Shown: positions 48,760-61,800 of the stretch, piece by piece | How the letters are laid out: every line of letters begins with the position of its first letter | How positions within the stretch are numbered: position 1 is the first letter of the stretch | Origin: Plumapathes pennacea | Lineage: Eukaryota; Cnidaria; Anthozoa; Antipatharia; Myriopathidae | Length of the DNA: 64,000 nt | Direction: 5' to 3' | Assembly (NCBI GenBank): GCA_964036295.1 | Contig: OZ038466.1 | Coordinates: forward strand, 24,569,997-24,633,996 | Translations under genes and position numbers: made by a program | Notes under the pieces: generated by a model | The model's input: the letters and a program-made list of their open reading frames with translations, nothing else | Databases searched by the model: none | What the model was told of the DNA's origin: nothing

Positions 48760-50414
48760 TGCATGAGAGCTAAACTTTGCAGATTTTATTGTCGATGGAT
48801 TTTTTTCTGACACTGTCACGTCTAAACCAGAGAAAAGACGCAAGAGCTCGCTGCACTTTTAAGATGAAGCGATGTCGTGCAAGTTGTTTGGAGAGGTGCG
48901 ATGCGATATTAAGCAAGTCACGCTATGAGGAAACGCATTGTAATGATGACGAAACGAAACAGCGTGCACGAGTGCAAACTCTTATTTCCACACTCCCCAT
49001 CAGGTACATACTGTGAAATATATGTACATAGAGCATACGTATGTGGACTATTTTACGTTGCAGGAGTACGCCCGGAGATTATACTGTTACACTCGTGAAA
49101 CAAAGGCAATGAGCCACACAAATAAAGTATTAACAGAGTATCATGAGTACAGACTTGAGTTGAAGTGGGTCAGATGTGGGGGATACAAAAACACTCCTCA
49201 AAACTGCTGAAATTTCCAAGAGCCGATAATACACGAACAGTGTCGGCACGCTGACTCATCTTTGCCGCTACTTGAAACTCAGAGGAGCCCAGGTTGTACC
49301 GCTAACCCCATTGTGCGCTTTATGACTAAGTATTACATATCTCGTTTTATTATATGCTGTACCACGCAACCTATATTTCAAGCAAAAGAGTTCGTCGAGT
49401 TTTAAAGATTTCCAGGTCAAACACTCAAAGCGTCGATTTAGACATACTTTGAGCGACATATGGTATATTTTACGGCGGTTAGTTGGTGGGCGAATGCGAG
49501 CATTCTCCGGATATGCGGTTACTGTTTTAATGGCTAAAATATTTGTTAAAATATCTGTCTGTCAGCGGGTGTAACAATACCTTTAAGTGCGCTAATTGCC
49601 GCCACCTGGGTTTAGGGGGAATATCTGTATGTGCTAATCGTAGACAAATTTGGAGTTTTACTATCTCTTTTCATTTTCTAATATACATCTATCATACATA
49701 TGAAGAACTCTGATTTTGAACGATCAATCTTCACCAGAGAACTTCTAAGAAAGTGCAAACTTCAAAGAAACTGCAAGTAGAACCGCAAACATTTTGGAAT
49801 CTTTCTCGAAATTCTTACTGCGTAGTTGTGACGGTTTTTCAGATCTTCAACTTCTCTTCTCCTAATCATCACGGATCGGTAACCACTTAAAAGTAAAGGT
49901 ATCGCTTGCTTACTATTCAAGAGTATTAATTTTCTTGAAAACGAAACCTAAATATTTGACCTTGGGTCATCGATACCTGACCTCGTTAGTGAAATTCTCC
50001 CAACCAGTCAAGAACACTGAACATATGATTGATGTAGTGAGAATTGACAGTTCACTTAATCGGGATTTATAGCCCACGTAACGTAAAGAGCTGGCCGTTG
50101 ACACATGGGTAAACCAAGAGCCGTGAGACAAATCGATTGAAGTTTCGGGAAGTTTTGAGCAACAAGTGTTGGCATATAAATTTCGCTGTTACTGAAAACT
50201 GCACAAAAAATAACTTTTCGAAACTTGAACTTAATTCTTTCAACAAAAAAGTTCGAGAATAATGACACGTGGCCTGTGAGGGTAATGTGATTCGTTAGAG
50301 CCGAACCACACTGTACTAACGAATCCATGCAGCGACAATTTCTTACAAGAAGAAAGACGTGGCACAAAGAACACAAACTGGACTAACCGTACAAAACGAG
50401 GCGGTGCTGCACCA
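48760..50414. other. Convergent intergenic region bHLH gene 3 / METTL4
   Basis: Should include the 3' UTRs of both genes. Short open frames show no family resemblance. No RNA gene or repeat recognised. Confidence 0.4.
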
Positions 50415-53400
50415 TCAAGACGGAGATCCATCAAAGAATTCGATATCCTGGAACTTCAATACCTGGCAAAAGAAAATGCAAAGCAAATCAAGTTAGTACG
50501 CAAATCTGTATCGAAGTCGATCACCCACCATCAACATACCACCTTCCCTCCCCTCCCCTCCCCTCAGAGAGGAACAGTCAAGTGGGCTATTCTCTACTAA
50601 TTCTCTGTCGGTTAATGAAGTCTTACCTCGTTTCCCCAGCTGGTCCAGTGCGGAGTCAAACTTCTCGCAAACATTTCCAGACACACGGGGTGCGGTTTGA
50701 GAAATTCTGACAAAACCTCTGCAGAGAATAATCAACAGCTATAACCGGAGACAGAGAGCCCGATTAATAATAAGAGAGCTGAGAGCACGCGTAACTCTGT
50801 GTGTGTGTGTCGTTGTGTGAGAGAGACACACACAGACAAAGGCACAGAATAGAGACAGAGAAAGACCAAGAGAACAGGCTACAATTAATCACAAGAAAAA
50901 ACGAAAAAGGGCCTGAAAAGCACAGTTGTTAACAAACACGAGAATGAAAAAGGAAGATGGCAGAAGAAACATGAAGGAGCTGGAGGAGCTGACATACCAT
51001 CTAGCGGTGGTTTTCTTGAATGCATTTTGCACGGGACGCTGCAAATGACTTTATGACCAAGAATAACCTGGCGTTTCTTTTCAGATTCTTCAACACGTGG
51101 CGTGTGACATTGTGTCTCGTTCTCAGTTTTTTCAGTGTTGTCGCAGGGTAGACTGCGTGAGCATGTTGTTGTCTGGAGGCCACGTTCTCCAACCCAACGG
51201 GCGCTGCGAACTTTCTCGTCACAAATGCCACCTCTAACACAGAAGTAGCTTTCGTCTACGATGCTGGCACATAATGTTGTCAACTGCGAGGCCGTATCCT
51301 GAAGAAAGTAATACGTGATGTGCAAAGCTTGTTGTATGCTTGATTATATCATGAACACAAGCATAGAGAAGACAGTGCACACATTTCAGTTTTTATCGCA
51401 ATTTATATATTGGGCCACTCAAAAGCTCTTACCAGTTATATAAGCATAGAGTTTTAAATATTAATAAAAGTGCATGCTACTTCACATAAAGCTACTTACA
51501 GTCAATCTAAAGCATTCGTTTCTACATGTTGAGTTTAAAAAGTCAATAAAAGCTTCGTACATCAACGGCTTCCTCCTTTTCTCCGTCAATCTTTGCTCTC
51601 TTCACAGATAGGTAATCGGCTTCTGTTTCATCCTCCTTTTCCCGGTGTTCATCTAAAGTTTCCGACCGTCTGACATCTCTTGACCGTCTGTGTTGTGGCC
51701 CGCGGTCGTCTAATACCGTGTTGGAGTTTCTAGAAGGGTATCTGCCGATTAGAAGAGTTTCATACGGCTTCTTGTGAGGCGAGTTCAGGTCTACTACCAG
51801 CTCCCCCGTGTTTGTCACCTGTGGAAAAATAAAACAACAACAAAAACAAAACAAAAAATAACTCAGAGAAAACGTCATAAAATCAGTGATGAGAATCCTT
51901 TGACTATAGTTTTGAATTTGACAGTTTCTATTTTCTGAGGAAATTTTCAAAAAAGTTTCTACGAAGCCTAAATCAAGAAAATTACCTTGACCCAGTGCCA
52001 CTCGGCTATCAGTTCAACGGACCAATAGGGAAAGAGCTCACTCTTGGCGAATCTGATGTATTTTGACTTGTTGGTTACCCACAAGGCAACGAGAGCGTTG
52101 GGAGCTAAAAGCTGCGGGACTGGAAGGGCCTTGATCTCCCACAACGACATAAAAGAATACCTGGGGACAAATTAAGAGACAGACATGAGATTTTTTTCTA
52201 TTTTGGTACAAGTTACGTTACATGAAACTGCCATGATTTCACCCTTATCAACCACTTGATTGAACACTTTCACTCCCAAGCTCAAAGCAGATTCTCCTAA
52301 CTTTATAGAAGAAAATGAATGAATGATGTAGTGAGAGTTGATAGTTTACTCAGTTTCATCTAAGGAAGCTATCAAGAACCAAGTTCTCCATACCATATGA
52401 TATATCTGTGGTGAGAAACTGAAGGAGAAAACTAAACTTGATCACTCCTGGAGTGAAAGGGTCAAGTTAATGCGTGACTCACTTTGATGCACGCCTGGCA
52501 GACTTGTTGTACCAGGGTGGATCCACCACAACAAGATCGAACAGCTCATGCTGTTGAACTGGGAAGAAATTTAGACCATGAGAAAGGAAATTAAAGAGAT
52601 ACAAGAAGTTTAGTTTGGCCCTAAACTCATTTCAAAATACACTCAATTCCTTCCTCATTTCCTTATATTATGTTTATTATGTTTGTGTTGTAGATGAGAG
52701 CCAATAAAATATTTACATCCACATCTTTATCTATGCCTGTCTTTCCTAACATTTAAAGATGACCCAGAGAAAAAGAAGGACCAAGTGGCTATAGAAGCAG
52801 GGGGAAAAAATACCTAGAAAATTAAGGCCTTTACTAACAATACCATATTCTAGAAGAGGTTCCAAGTGAGATGCATCAGACATCAAGAAGGAGCTGTGCG
52901 CAGGCAATAAGTAGTGTCCACCTGAGACATTAATTATTGATGGAACGTCCACACTGTGGTGCACCATGCGGTTAAAGATGTCCTGAGTATCAACCGTGTC
53001 ACCTAAGGGTATGCACAGACTACATCAGTCACTAACTTCTCTCAATGCATGAAGGCAAAAAAAACTGAAAGTTGATCAATCTCAGTAGTGAAAAGGCGAG
53101 TAAAATAAAAGTAGGAAAATAAACAGTGCATGGACAATAAAATAATGGAGAAAGAGAAGCCATACCAGAGGTGATGACAAGAGGTGGCATCAAAGCTGGC
53201 GTATTCTTGATGGCCAAGTTTGACAACTCCTGCACAAAGTCAATGTGCTGTACATCTGCAAAGACAAAATCATGCAGCATAAACTCTAGTGTATTTATTA
53301 ATTTTTTAACAAAACACTGGCAGACTAAGACTCACAGATACAATATAGAAAACCAGTACTAAAGGGAACTAGATTTTGACTGCATCAGCTTGCAGAAAGA

Positions 53401-54822
53401 CATATATAATAAATTACAAAGGGTCTTGATGTGTGACACCCAGACACCCTAAAGAATACTGGAAGCTGACGCTTCGAGTGCCAGCCCTTCAAGTAAGATT
53501 TATAGAAACAGGATAAACAGGTTGCTTCTACAGTGTTTGAAATTAACTTTTGTGCTCTGCTGTTCCAGGGACAACCACAAGTCATGTGTTGCACGTTTTC
53601 AATTTTCCAGGACAACTCAGTGAGTCATTTACTGGACTTTGTACTCAAATTCACATCACAGTTTTAATGCCAAGATGAATACCTTTCAAAGATTCAACGT
53701 ATTCGTCTCCTTCATGGTCCTGTCCTTCAAAAAGAAACATCCCTCTCTCTTGACCAAGTCTGAGAAGCCCATTTAATGCTGTCAAAATGGCTTCCCTCAC
53801 CTGTAAAATTAAATAGGATTACTATTAATAATTGAAGGAATGAGTGCAAAAGGGCTGTCATGTGTGACTTTGATCTCCATAAAATTGACTTCTTTCAGAT
53901 TTTTCCTGGCTAATATTTCTGGTATTTTTGACTTTCATATCTTTATCATGTCAAAGAACGAAGTAAAAAGTAATATTACACTTCATTGAAAAGAATCACA
54001 TAATAAAATATTATTATATTAAAATTTTATATTAAATAATAATTACGTTTTTTGGTAATTGGGTTCTGCAGCATTATGTATCACACTTCACAATTAATCA
54101 TACTGATTGTGTTACCTTACTTTGACAAATATATTAAAAATGAAGTGAACAGTATCAGCTATAAACCATATCATATCATACCTGTTGTTGATACAGTGCA
54201 TCTATATCAGTCTCACTTTGAGTTGAGCTCAGCTCAGACTTTCGTTTCTGTCAAGCGGAAAAGAAAATCAGTTTATAAATACCCAGCTGCAGATCCATTG
54301 ATTGTCTGAAGTCTGAATATCTTTCATGTTGAGTATAAACACTTAAAATATAACATTCTATTTCATTCTAGATGGAACACAAAAGATTATCCTACAAAAT
54401 CTTCTTAAATAGTATTTGAGAGTAGGTACAACCTGAAGGAATCACGCACTGTTATAGTAAGTTATTAGTATTTTTATAATTAACTTGTGTAAAATATTTT
54501 AAAACAGCTGATATTATATATATATATATATATATTAAGTTAAATAAAACCAAAGACAAAACCACATGACATGACATGTATAATAAATATAGGAATTGGC
54601 ATAGGAATAGGAAGGAACTATTAATGTACTTACCTTCTTTTTCCGGCGATCGAGTGTAAGAGATTTCGACGATCTGAAATAAGGTTCATACACCGCAAAC
54701 ATACTTTTGTTGCACACAAAACCTACGGCAGAAACAGCATCTGTAATAGCTCTTGCATGATCCACGAGAAAGCCATCACTACTACAAGCAATGACAGCCA
54801 CCTTGACAAAATTCCTTCGCAA
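50415..54822 (-). CDS. METTL4: Adenine N6-methyltransferase METTL4 (first codon not located)
   Basis: METTL4 belongs to the MT-A70 family and installs m6Am in U2 snRNA; DNA 6mA activity is also reported. Eleven exons join in frame: 54822-54634, 54247-54182, 53800-53683, 53255-53166, 53002-52844, 52558-52483, 52160-51986, 51818-51561, 51298-50998, 50718-50627 and 50462-50415, giving about 523 residues (human 472). The first exon (FVKVAVIACSSDGFLVDHA) matches the vertebrate N-terminus but has no ATG and opens after a good acceptor (CTTTTTCAG), so the start is in an upstream exon. The SAM/catalytic block is LVVVDPPWYNKSARRASKYS (DPPW), followed by ALWVTNKSKYIRFAKSELF, LIAEWHWVKV and SPHKKPYETLLIGR. 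The C-terminus has VICSVPCKMHSRKPPL, MFARSLTPHWTSWGNEVLKF and a TGA stop. Between LLIGR and VICSVPC it has about 140 residues more than human. Confidence 0.93.
50540..50570. repeat. Pyrimidine tract, (CCCCT)n-like
   Basis: CTTCCCTCCCCTCCCCTCCCCTC in the last METTL4 intron. It is purine-rich (GAGGGG) in the sense of the transcript. Confidence 0.6.
54516..54536. repeat. (TA)n microsatellite
   Basis: About ten TA dinucleotides in an intron of METTL4. Confidence 0.8.
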
Positions 54823-55330
54823 CTGAAAAAGCAGATCAGAATTTCTATTTCCAATACTCTTGATGACAAAAACTACCAGTTAGTTATTAAGACAGAGCTG
54901 ACAAACGCATTGCGCATGTTGGTGACGTCATCAGTCCGTACGCTTGTTTATCTTGTTCAGAGTCACTGAGGTCAATACTTTAATTTAAAATAACCTTAGA
55001 GCTTTCCTTTTCATTGGAATGCTTGACCGGTTCTTTCACCTTGAGTATAGTGTCCTTTTATACTACCTACGACTTTCACAGCTGGTACGATCCAAAGACA
55101 GCGTACCAGCGGAAAGGACAGCACACTTTACTATAGTCTGCTTCACTCTGAGGCTCATTTTGTGTCAAATATAATTCAGTCAAGCAATTCTACTTGAGTT
55201 TCCGATGGTACATTTTACTCTGTATATCCTCGACCGAAGATACGGTTAAAGATAGTCTGGTTATTTCCCGCTGATACGATCGAACTCCATCGTACCAGCG
55301 GGAAGGACACATCACATTTTCCACAGCTGT
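54823..55330. other. METTL4 5' flank up to the satellite
   Basis: Probably holds the METTL4 first exon and promoter, but I could not place an ATG-bearing exon with matching phase. Two related words around GTACGATC...GTACCAGCGG (about 55085-55110 and 55275-55303) form a diverged repeat next to the satellite edge. Confidence 0.35.
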
Positions 55331-55780
55331 AAATGCAGAAAGTAGGATCTTGAGGAAGTAACTGATAGTAATCTGCCCTTTGAATTTGAAAATAAGTTTT
55401 AATCTTGGAGAAATTAACGGTCAAAGTTGGAGTTAGTTAACGTTAGTCCCAGGCTCCTAGGGTTTTAAACCACAAATTTTTTGGTCTGTGAATCTAACTT
55501 AAATGCAGAAAGTAGGATCTTGAGGTAGTAAATGTTAGTAATCTGCCCTTTGAATTTGAAAATAAGTTTTATTCTTGGAGAAATTAACGGTCAAAGTTGG
55601 AGTTTGTTAAGGTTAGTCCCAGTCTCCTAGGGTTTTGAACCAAAAAATCTTTTGGACTCTGAATCCAACCTAAACGCAGAAAGTAGGATCTTGAGGTAGT
55701 AACTGATAGTAATCTGCCCTTTGAATTTGAAAATAAGTTTCAATCTTAGAGAAATTGACGGTCAAAGTTGGAGTTAGTTG
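55331..55780 (-). repeat. Satellite monomers in inverted orientation
   Basis: About 2.6 monomers of the same family in reverse-complement orientation. Landmarks are GACGGTCAAAGTTGGAGTTAG, CTCCTAGGGTTTT and TCTTGAGGTAGTAA. They are more diverged than the forward array and abut it across a unique junction of roughly 90 bp (55781-55870). Confidence 0.85.
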
Positions 55781-55870
55781 CAGAGGCGGCCCAGACACCA
55801 GGGATCTGTCTGTCTGTCACAAAGTGATGTTGCGTAACAGAAAATTATAAGGAAATAAAAAAACTTTGAA

Positions 55871-58800
55871 CTCAAGGACCAAAAAACTTTCGTTTATAAA
55901 CCCTACGAGCCTGGGTCAAACCCTAACTAAGTCTGACTTTGACCAGTGTTTTCTCCAAGAATAAAACATATTTTCAAAATCAAAAGACTGATTCCTATCA
56001 TGTACCATCTCAACTGCCTATTTCAAGTGTTTGAGTTGAACAGAAGCACCAAAAAAATTTTGGTTTATAAACCCTAGGAGCCTAGGTCAAACCCTAACTA
56101 AGTCTGACTTTGACCACTGTTTTCTCCAAGAATAAAACATATTTTCAAAATCAAAGGGCTGATTCCTATCATTTACAATTTGAAGTGCCTATTTCCAGTA
56201 TTTGAGTTCAACTAAAGCACCAAAAACTTTTTGGTTTATAAACCCTAGGAGCCTGGGTCAAACCCTAACTAAGTCTGACTTTGACCACTGTTTTCTCCAA
56301 GAATAAAACATATTTTCAAAATCAAAAGGCTGATTCCTATCTTTCACCATCTCGACTGCTTATTTCCAGTGTTTGAGTTGAACTCAAAGACCAAAAAATT
56401 TTGGTTTGTAAACCCTAGGAGGCTGGGTCAAACCCTTAAAGAAGGTCTAACTTTGACCAGCGTTTTCTCCAAGATTAAGATATGTTTTCAAAAACAAAAC
56501 GCAGATTCCTATTATTTACCACCTCAAGTTCCTATTTACAGTGTTTGAGTTGAACTCAAGGACCAAAAAATTTTCGTTTATAAACCCTAAGAGCCTGGGT
56601 CAAACCCTAACTAAGTCTGACTTTGACCAGTGTTTTCTCCAAGAATAAAACATATTTTCAAAATCAAAAGGCCGATTCCTATCATTTACCATCTCAACTG
56701 CCTATTTACAGTGTTTGAGTTGAACTAAAGCACAAAAAAATTTTTGGTTTATGAACCCTAGGAGCCTGGGTCAAACCCTAACTAAGTCTGACTTTGACCA
56801 GTGTTTTCTCCAAGAATAAAACATATTTTCAAAATCAAAAGGCTGATTCCTATCATTTACCATCTCAACTGCCTATTTTCAGTCTTTGAGTTGAACTGAA
56901 GCACCAAAAAATTTTCATTTATAAACCCTAGGAGCCTGGGTCAAACCCTAACTAAGTCTGACTTTGACCAGTGTTTTCTCCAAGAATAAAACATATTTTC
57001 AAAATCAAAAGGCTGATTCCTATCTTTCACCATCTCGACTGCTTATTTTCAGTGTTTGAGTTGAACTCAAAGACCAAAAAATTTTGGTTTGTAAACCCTA
57101 GGAGGCTGCGTCAAACCCCTAAAGAAGGTCTAACTTTGACCAGCGTTTTCTCCAAGATTAAGATATGTTTTTAAAATCAAAACGCATATTCCTATTATTT
57201 ACCACCTCAAGTTCCTATTTCAAGTGTTTTAGTTGAACTAAAGCACCAAAAAATTTTTGGTTTATAAACCCTAGGAGCCTGGGTCAAACCCTAACTAAGT
57301 CTGACTTTGACCAGTGTTTTCTCCAAGAATAAAACATATTTTCAAAATCATAAAGCTGATTCCTATCATTTACCATCTCAACTGCCTATTTCCAGTGTTT
57401 GAGTTGAACTAAAACACAAAAAAATTTTGGTTTATAAACCCTAAGAGCCTGGGTCAAACCCTAACTAAGTCTGACTTTGACCACTGTTTTCTCCAAGAAT
57501 AAAACATATTTTCAAAATCAAAAGGCTGATTCCTATCATTTACCATCTCAACTGCCTATTTACAGTGTTTGAGTTGAACTAAAGCACAAAAAATTTTTCG
57601 TTTATAAACCCTAGGAGCCTGGGTCAAACCCTAAACTAAATCTGACTTTCACCAATGTTTTCTCCAAGAATAAAACATATTTTCAAAATCAAAAGGCTGA
57701 TTCCTATCATGTACCATCTCAACTGCCTATTTCCAGTGTTAGAGTTGAACTAAAGCACCAAAAAATTTTTGGTTTATAAACCCTAAGAGCCTGGGTCAAA
57801 CCCTAACTAAGTCTGACTTTGACCAGTGTTTTCTCCAAGAATAAAACATATTTTCAAAATCAAAAGGCTGATTCTTATCATTTACCATCTCGACTGCCTA
57901 TTTCCAGTGTTTGAGTTGAACTCAAGGACCAAAACAATTTTTGTTTATAACCCTAGGAGCCTGGGTCAAACCCTAACTAAGTCTGACTTTGACCAGTGTT
58001 TTCTCCAAGAATAAAACATATTTTCAAAATCAAAAGGCTGATTCCTATCATTTACCATCTCAACTGCCTATTTTCAGTCTTTGAGTTGAACTGAAGCACC
58101 AAAAAATTTTCATTTATAAACCCTAGGAGCCTGGGTCAAACCCTAACTAAGTCTGACTTTGACCAGTGTTTTCTCCAAGAATAAAACATATTTTCAAAAT
58201 CAAAAGGCTGATTCCTATCATTTACCATCTCAACTGCCTATTTTCAGTCTTTGAGTTGAACTGAAGCACCAAAAAATTTTCATTTATAAACCCTAGGAGC
58301 CTGGGTCAAACCCTAACTAAGTCTGACTTTGACCAGTGTTTTCTCCAAGAATAAAACATATTTTCAAAATCAAAAGGCTGATTCCTATCTTTCACCATCT
58401 CGACTGCTTATTTCCAGTGTTTGAGTTGAACTCAAACACCAAAAAATTTTGGTTTGTAAACCCTAGGAGGCTGGGTCAAACCCCTAAAGAAGGTCTAACT
58501 TTGACCAGCGTTTTCTCCAAGATTAAGATATGTTTTTAAAATCAAAACGCATATTCCTATTATTTACCACCTCAAGTTCCTATTTCAAGTGTTTTAGTTG
58601 AACTAAAGCACCAAAAAATTTTTGGTTTATAAACCCTAGGAGCCTGGGTCAAACCCTAACTAAGTCTGACTTTGACCAGTGTTTTCTCCAAGAATAAAAC
58701 ATATTTTCAAAATCATAAAGCTGATTCCTATCATTTACCATCTCAACTGCCTATTTCCAGTGTTTGAGTTGAACTAAAACACAAAAAAATTTTGGTTTAT

Positions 58801-61800
58801 AAACCCTAGGAGCCTGGGTCAAACCCTAACTAAGTCTGACTTTGACCACTGTTTTCTCCAAGAATAAAACATATTTTCAAAATCAAAAGGCTGATTCCTA
58901 TCATTTACCATCTCAACTGCCTATTTCCAGTGTTAGAGTTGAACTAAAGCACCAAAAAATTTTTGGTTTATAAACCCTAGGAGCCTGGGTTAAACCCTAA
59001 CTAAGTCTGACTTTGACCAGTGTTTTCTCCAAGAATAAAACATATTTTCAAAATCAAAAGGCTGATTCTTATCATTTACCATCTCGACTGCCTATTTCCA
59101 GTGTTTGAGTTGAACTCAAGGACCAAAACAATTTTTGTTTATAACCCTAGGAGCCTGGGTCAAACCCTAACTAAGTCTGACTTTGACCACTGTTTTCTCC
59201 AAGAATAAAACATATTTCCAAAATCAAAAGGCTGATTCCTATCATTTACCATCTCAACTGCCTATTTTCAGTCTTTGAGTTGAACTGAAGCACCAAAAAA
59301 TTTTCATTTATAAACCCTAGGAGCCTGGGTCAAACCCTAACTAAGTCTGACTTTGACCAGTGTTTTCTCCAAGAATAAAACATATTTTCAAAATCAAAAG
59401 GCTGATTCCTATCTTTCACCATCTCGACTGCTTATTTCCAGTGTTTGAGTTGAACTCAAACACCAAAAAATTTTGGTTTGTAAACCCTAGGAGGCTGGGT
59501 CCAACCCCTAAAGAAGATCTAACTTTGACCAGCGTTTTCTCCAAGATTAAGATATGTTTTTAAAATCAAAACGCATATTCCTATTATTTACCACCTCAAG
59601 TTCCTATTTCAAGTGTTTTAGTTGAACTAAAGCACCAAAAAATTTTTGGTTTATAAACCCTAGGAGCCTGGGTCAAACCCTAACTAAGTCTGACTTTGAC
59701 CAGTGTTTTCTCCAAGAATAAAACATATTTTCAAAATCATAAAGCTGATTCCTATCATTTACCATCTCAACTGCCTATTTCCAGTGTTTGAGTTGAACTA
59801 AAACACAAAAAAATTTTGGTTTATAAACCCTAAGAGCCTGGGTCAAACCCTAACTAAGTCTGACTTTGACCAGTGTTTTCTCCAAGAATAAAACATATTT
59901 TCAAAATCAAAAGGCTGATTCCTATCATTTACCATCTCAACTGCCTATTTCCAGTGTTTGAGTTGAACTAAAGCACAAAAAATTTTTCGTTTATAAACCC
60001 TAGGAGCCTGGGTCAAACCCTAAACTAAATCTGACTTTCACCAATGTTTTCTCCAAGAATAAAACATATTTTCAAAATCAAAAGGCTGATTCCTATCATG
60101 TACCATCTCAACTGCCTATTTCCAGTGTTAGAGTTGAACTAAAGCACCAAAAAATTTTTGGTTTATAAACCCTAGGAGCCTGGGTCAAACCCTAACTAAG
60201 TTTGACTTTGACCAGTGTTTTCTCCAAGAATAAAACATATTTTCAAAATCAAAAGGCTGATTCTGATCATTTACCATCTCGACTACCTATTTCCAGTGTT
60301 TGAGTTGAACTCAAGGACCAAAACAATTTTTGTTTATAACCCTAGGAGCCTGGGTCAAACCCTAACTAAGTCTGACTTTGACCAGTGTTTTCTCCAAGAA
60401 TAAAACATATTTTCAAAATCAAAAGGCCGATTCCTATCATTTACCATCTCAACTGCCTATTTACAGTGTTTGAGTTGAACTAAAGCACAAAAAATTTTTT
60501 GGTTTATGAACCCTAGGAGCCTGGGTCAAACCCTAACTAAGTCTGACTTTGACCACTGTTTTCTCCAAGAATAAAACATATTTTCAAAATCAAAAGGCTG
60601 ATTCCTATCATTTACCATCTCAACTGCCTATTTTCAGTCTTTGAGTTGAACTGAAGCACCAAAAAATTTTCATTTATAAACCCTAGGAGCCTGGGTCAAA
60701 CCCTAACTAAGTCTGACTTTGACCAGTGTTTTCTCCAAGAATAAAACATATTTTCAAAATCAAAAGGCTGATTCCTATCATTTACCATCTCAACTGCCTA
60801 TTTTCAGTCTTTGAGTTGAACTGAAGCACCAAAAAATTTTCATTTATAAACCCTAGGAGCCTGGGTCAAACCCTAACTAAGTCTGACTTTGACCAGTGTT
60901 TTCTCCAAGAATAAAACATTTTCAAAATCAAAAGGCTGATTCCTATCTTTCACCATCTCGACTGCTTATTTCCAGTGTTTTAGTTGAACTCAAAGACCAA
61001 AAAATTTTGGTTTGTAAACCCTAGGAGCCTGGGTCAAACCCTTAAAGAAGGTCTAACTTTGACCAGCGTTTTCTCCAAGATTAAGATATGTATTTAAATT
61101 CAAAACGCAGATTCCTATAATTTACCACCTGAAGTTCCTATTTCAAGTGTTTTAGTTGAACTAAAGGACCAAAAAATTTTTGGTTTATAAACCCTAGGAG
61201 CCTGGGTCAAACCCTAACTAAGTCTGACTTTGACCAGTGTTTTCTCCAAGAATAAAAGTAACATATTTTCAAAATCAAAAGGCTGATTCCTATCATGTAC
61301 CATCTCAACTGCCTATTTCCAATGTTTGAGTTGAACTAAAGCACCAAAAAATTTTTGGTTTATAAACCCTAGGAGCCTGGGTCAAACCCTAACTAAGTCT
61401 GACTTTGACCAGTGTTTCCTCCAAGAATAAAACATATTTTCAACATCAAAAGGCTGATTCTTATCATTTACCATCTCGACTGCCTATTTCCAGTGTTAGA
61501 GTTGAACTAAAGCACCAAAAAATTTTTGGTTTATAAACCCTAGGAGCCTGGGTCAAACCCTAACTAAATCTGACTTTGACCAATGTTTTCTCCAAGAATA
61601 AAACATATTTTCAAAATCAAAAGGCTGATTCTTATCATTTACCATCTCGACTGGCTATTTCCAGTGTTTGAGTTGAACTCAAGGACCAAAAAATTTTCGT
61701 TTATAAACCCTAGGAGCCTGGGTCAAACCCTAACTAAGTCTGACTTTGACCAGTGTTTTCTCCAAGAATAAAACATATTTTCAAAATCAAAAGGCCGATT

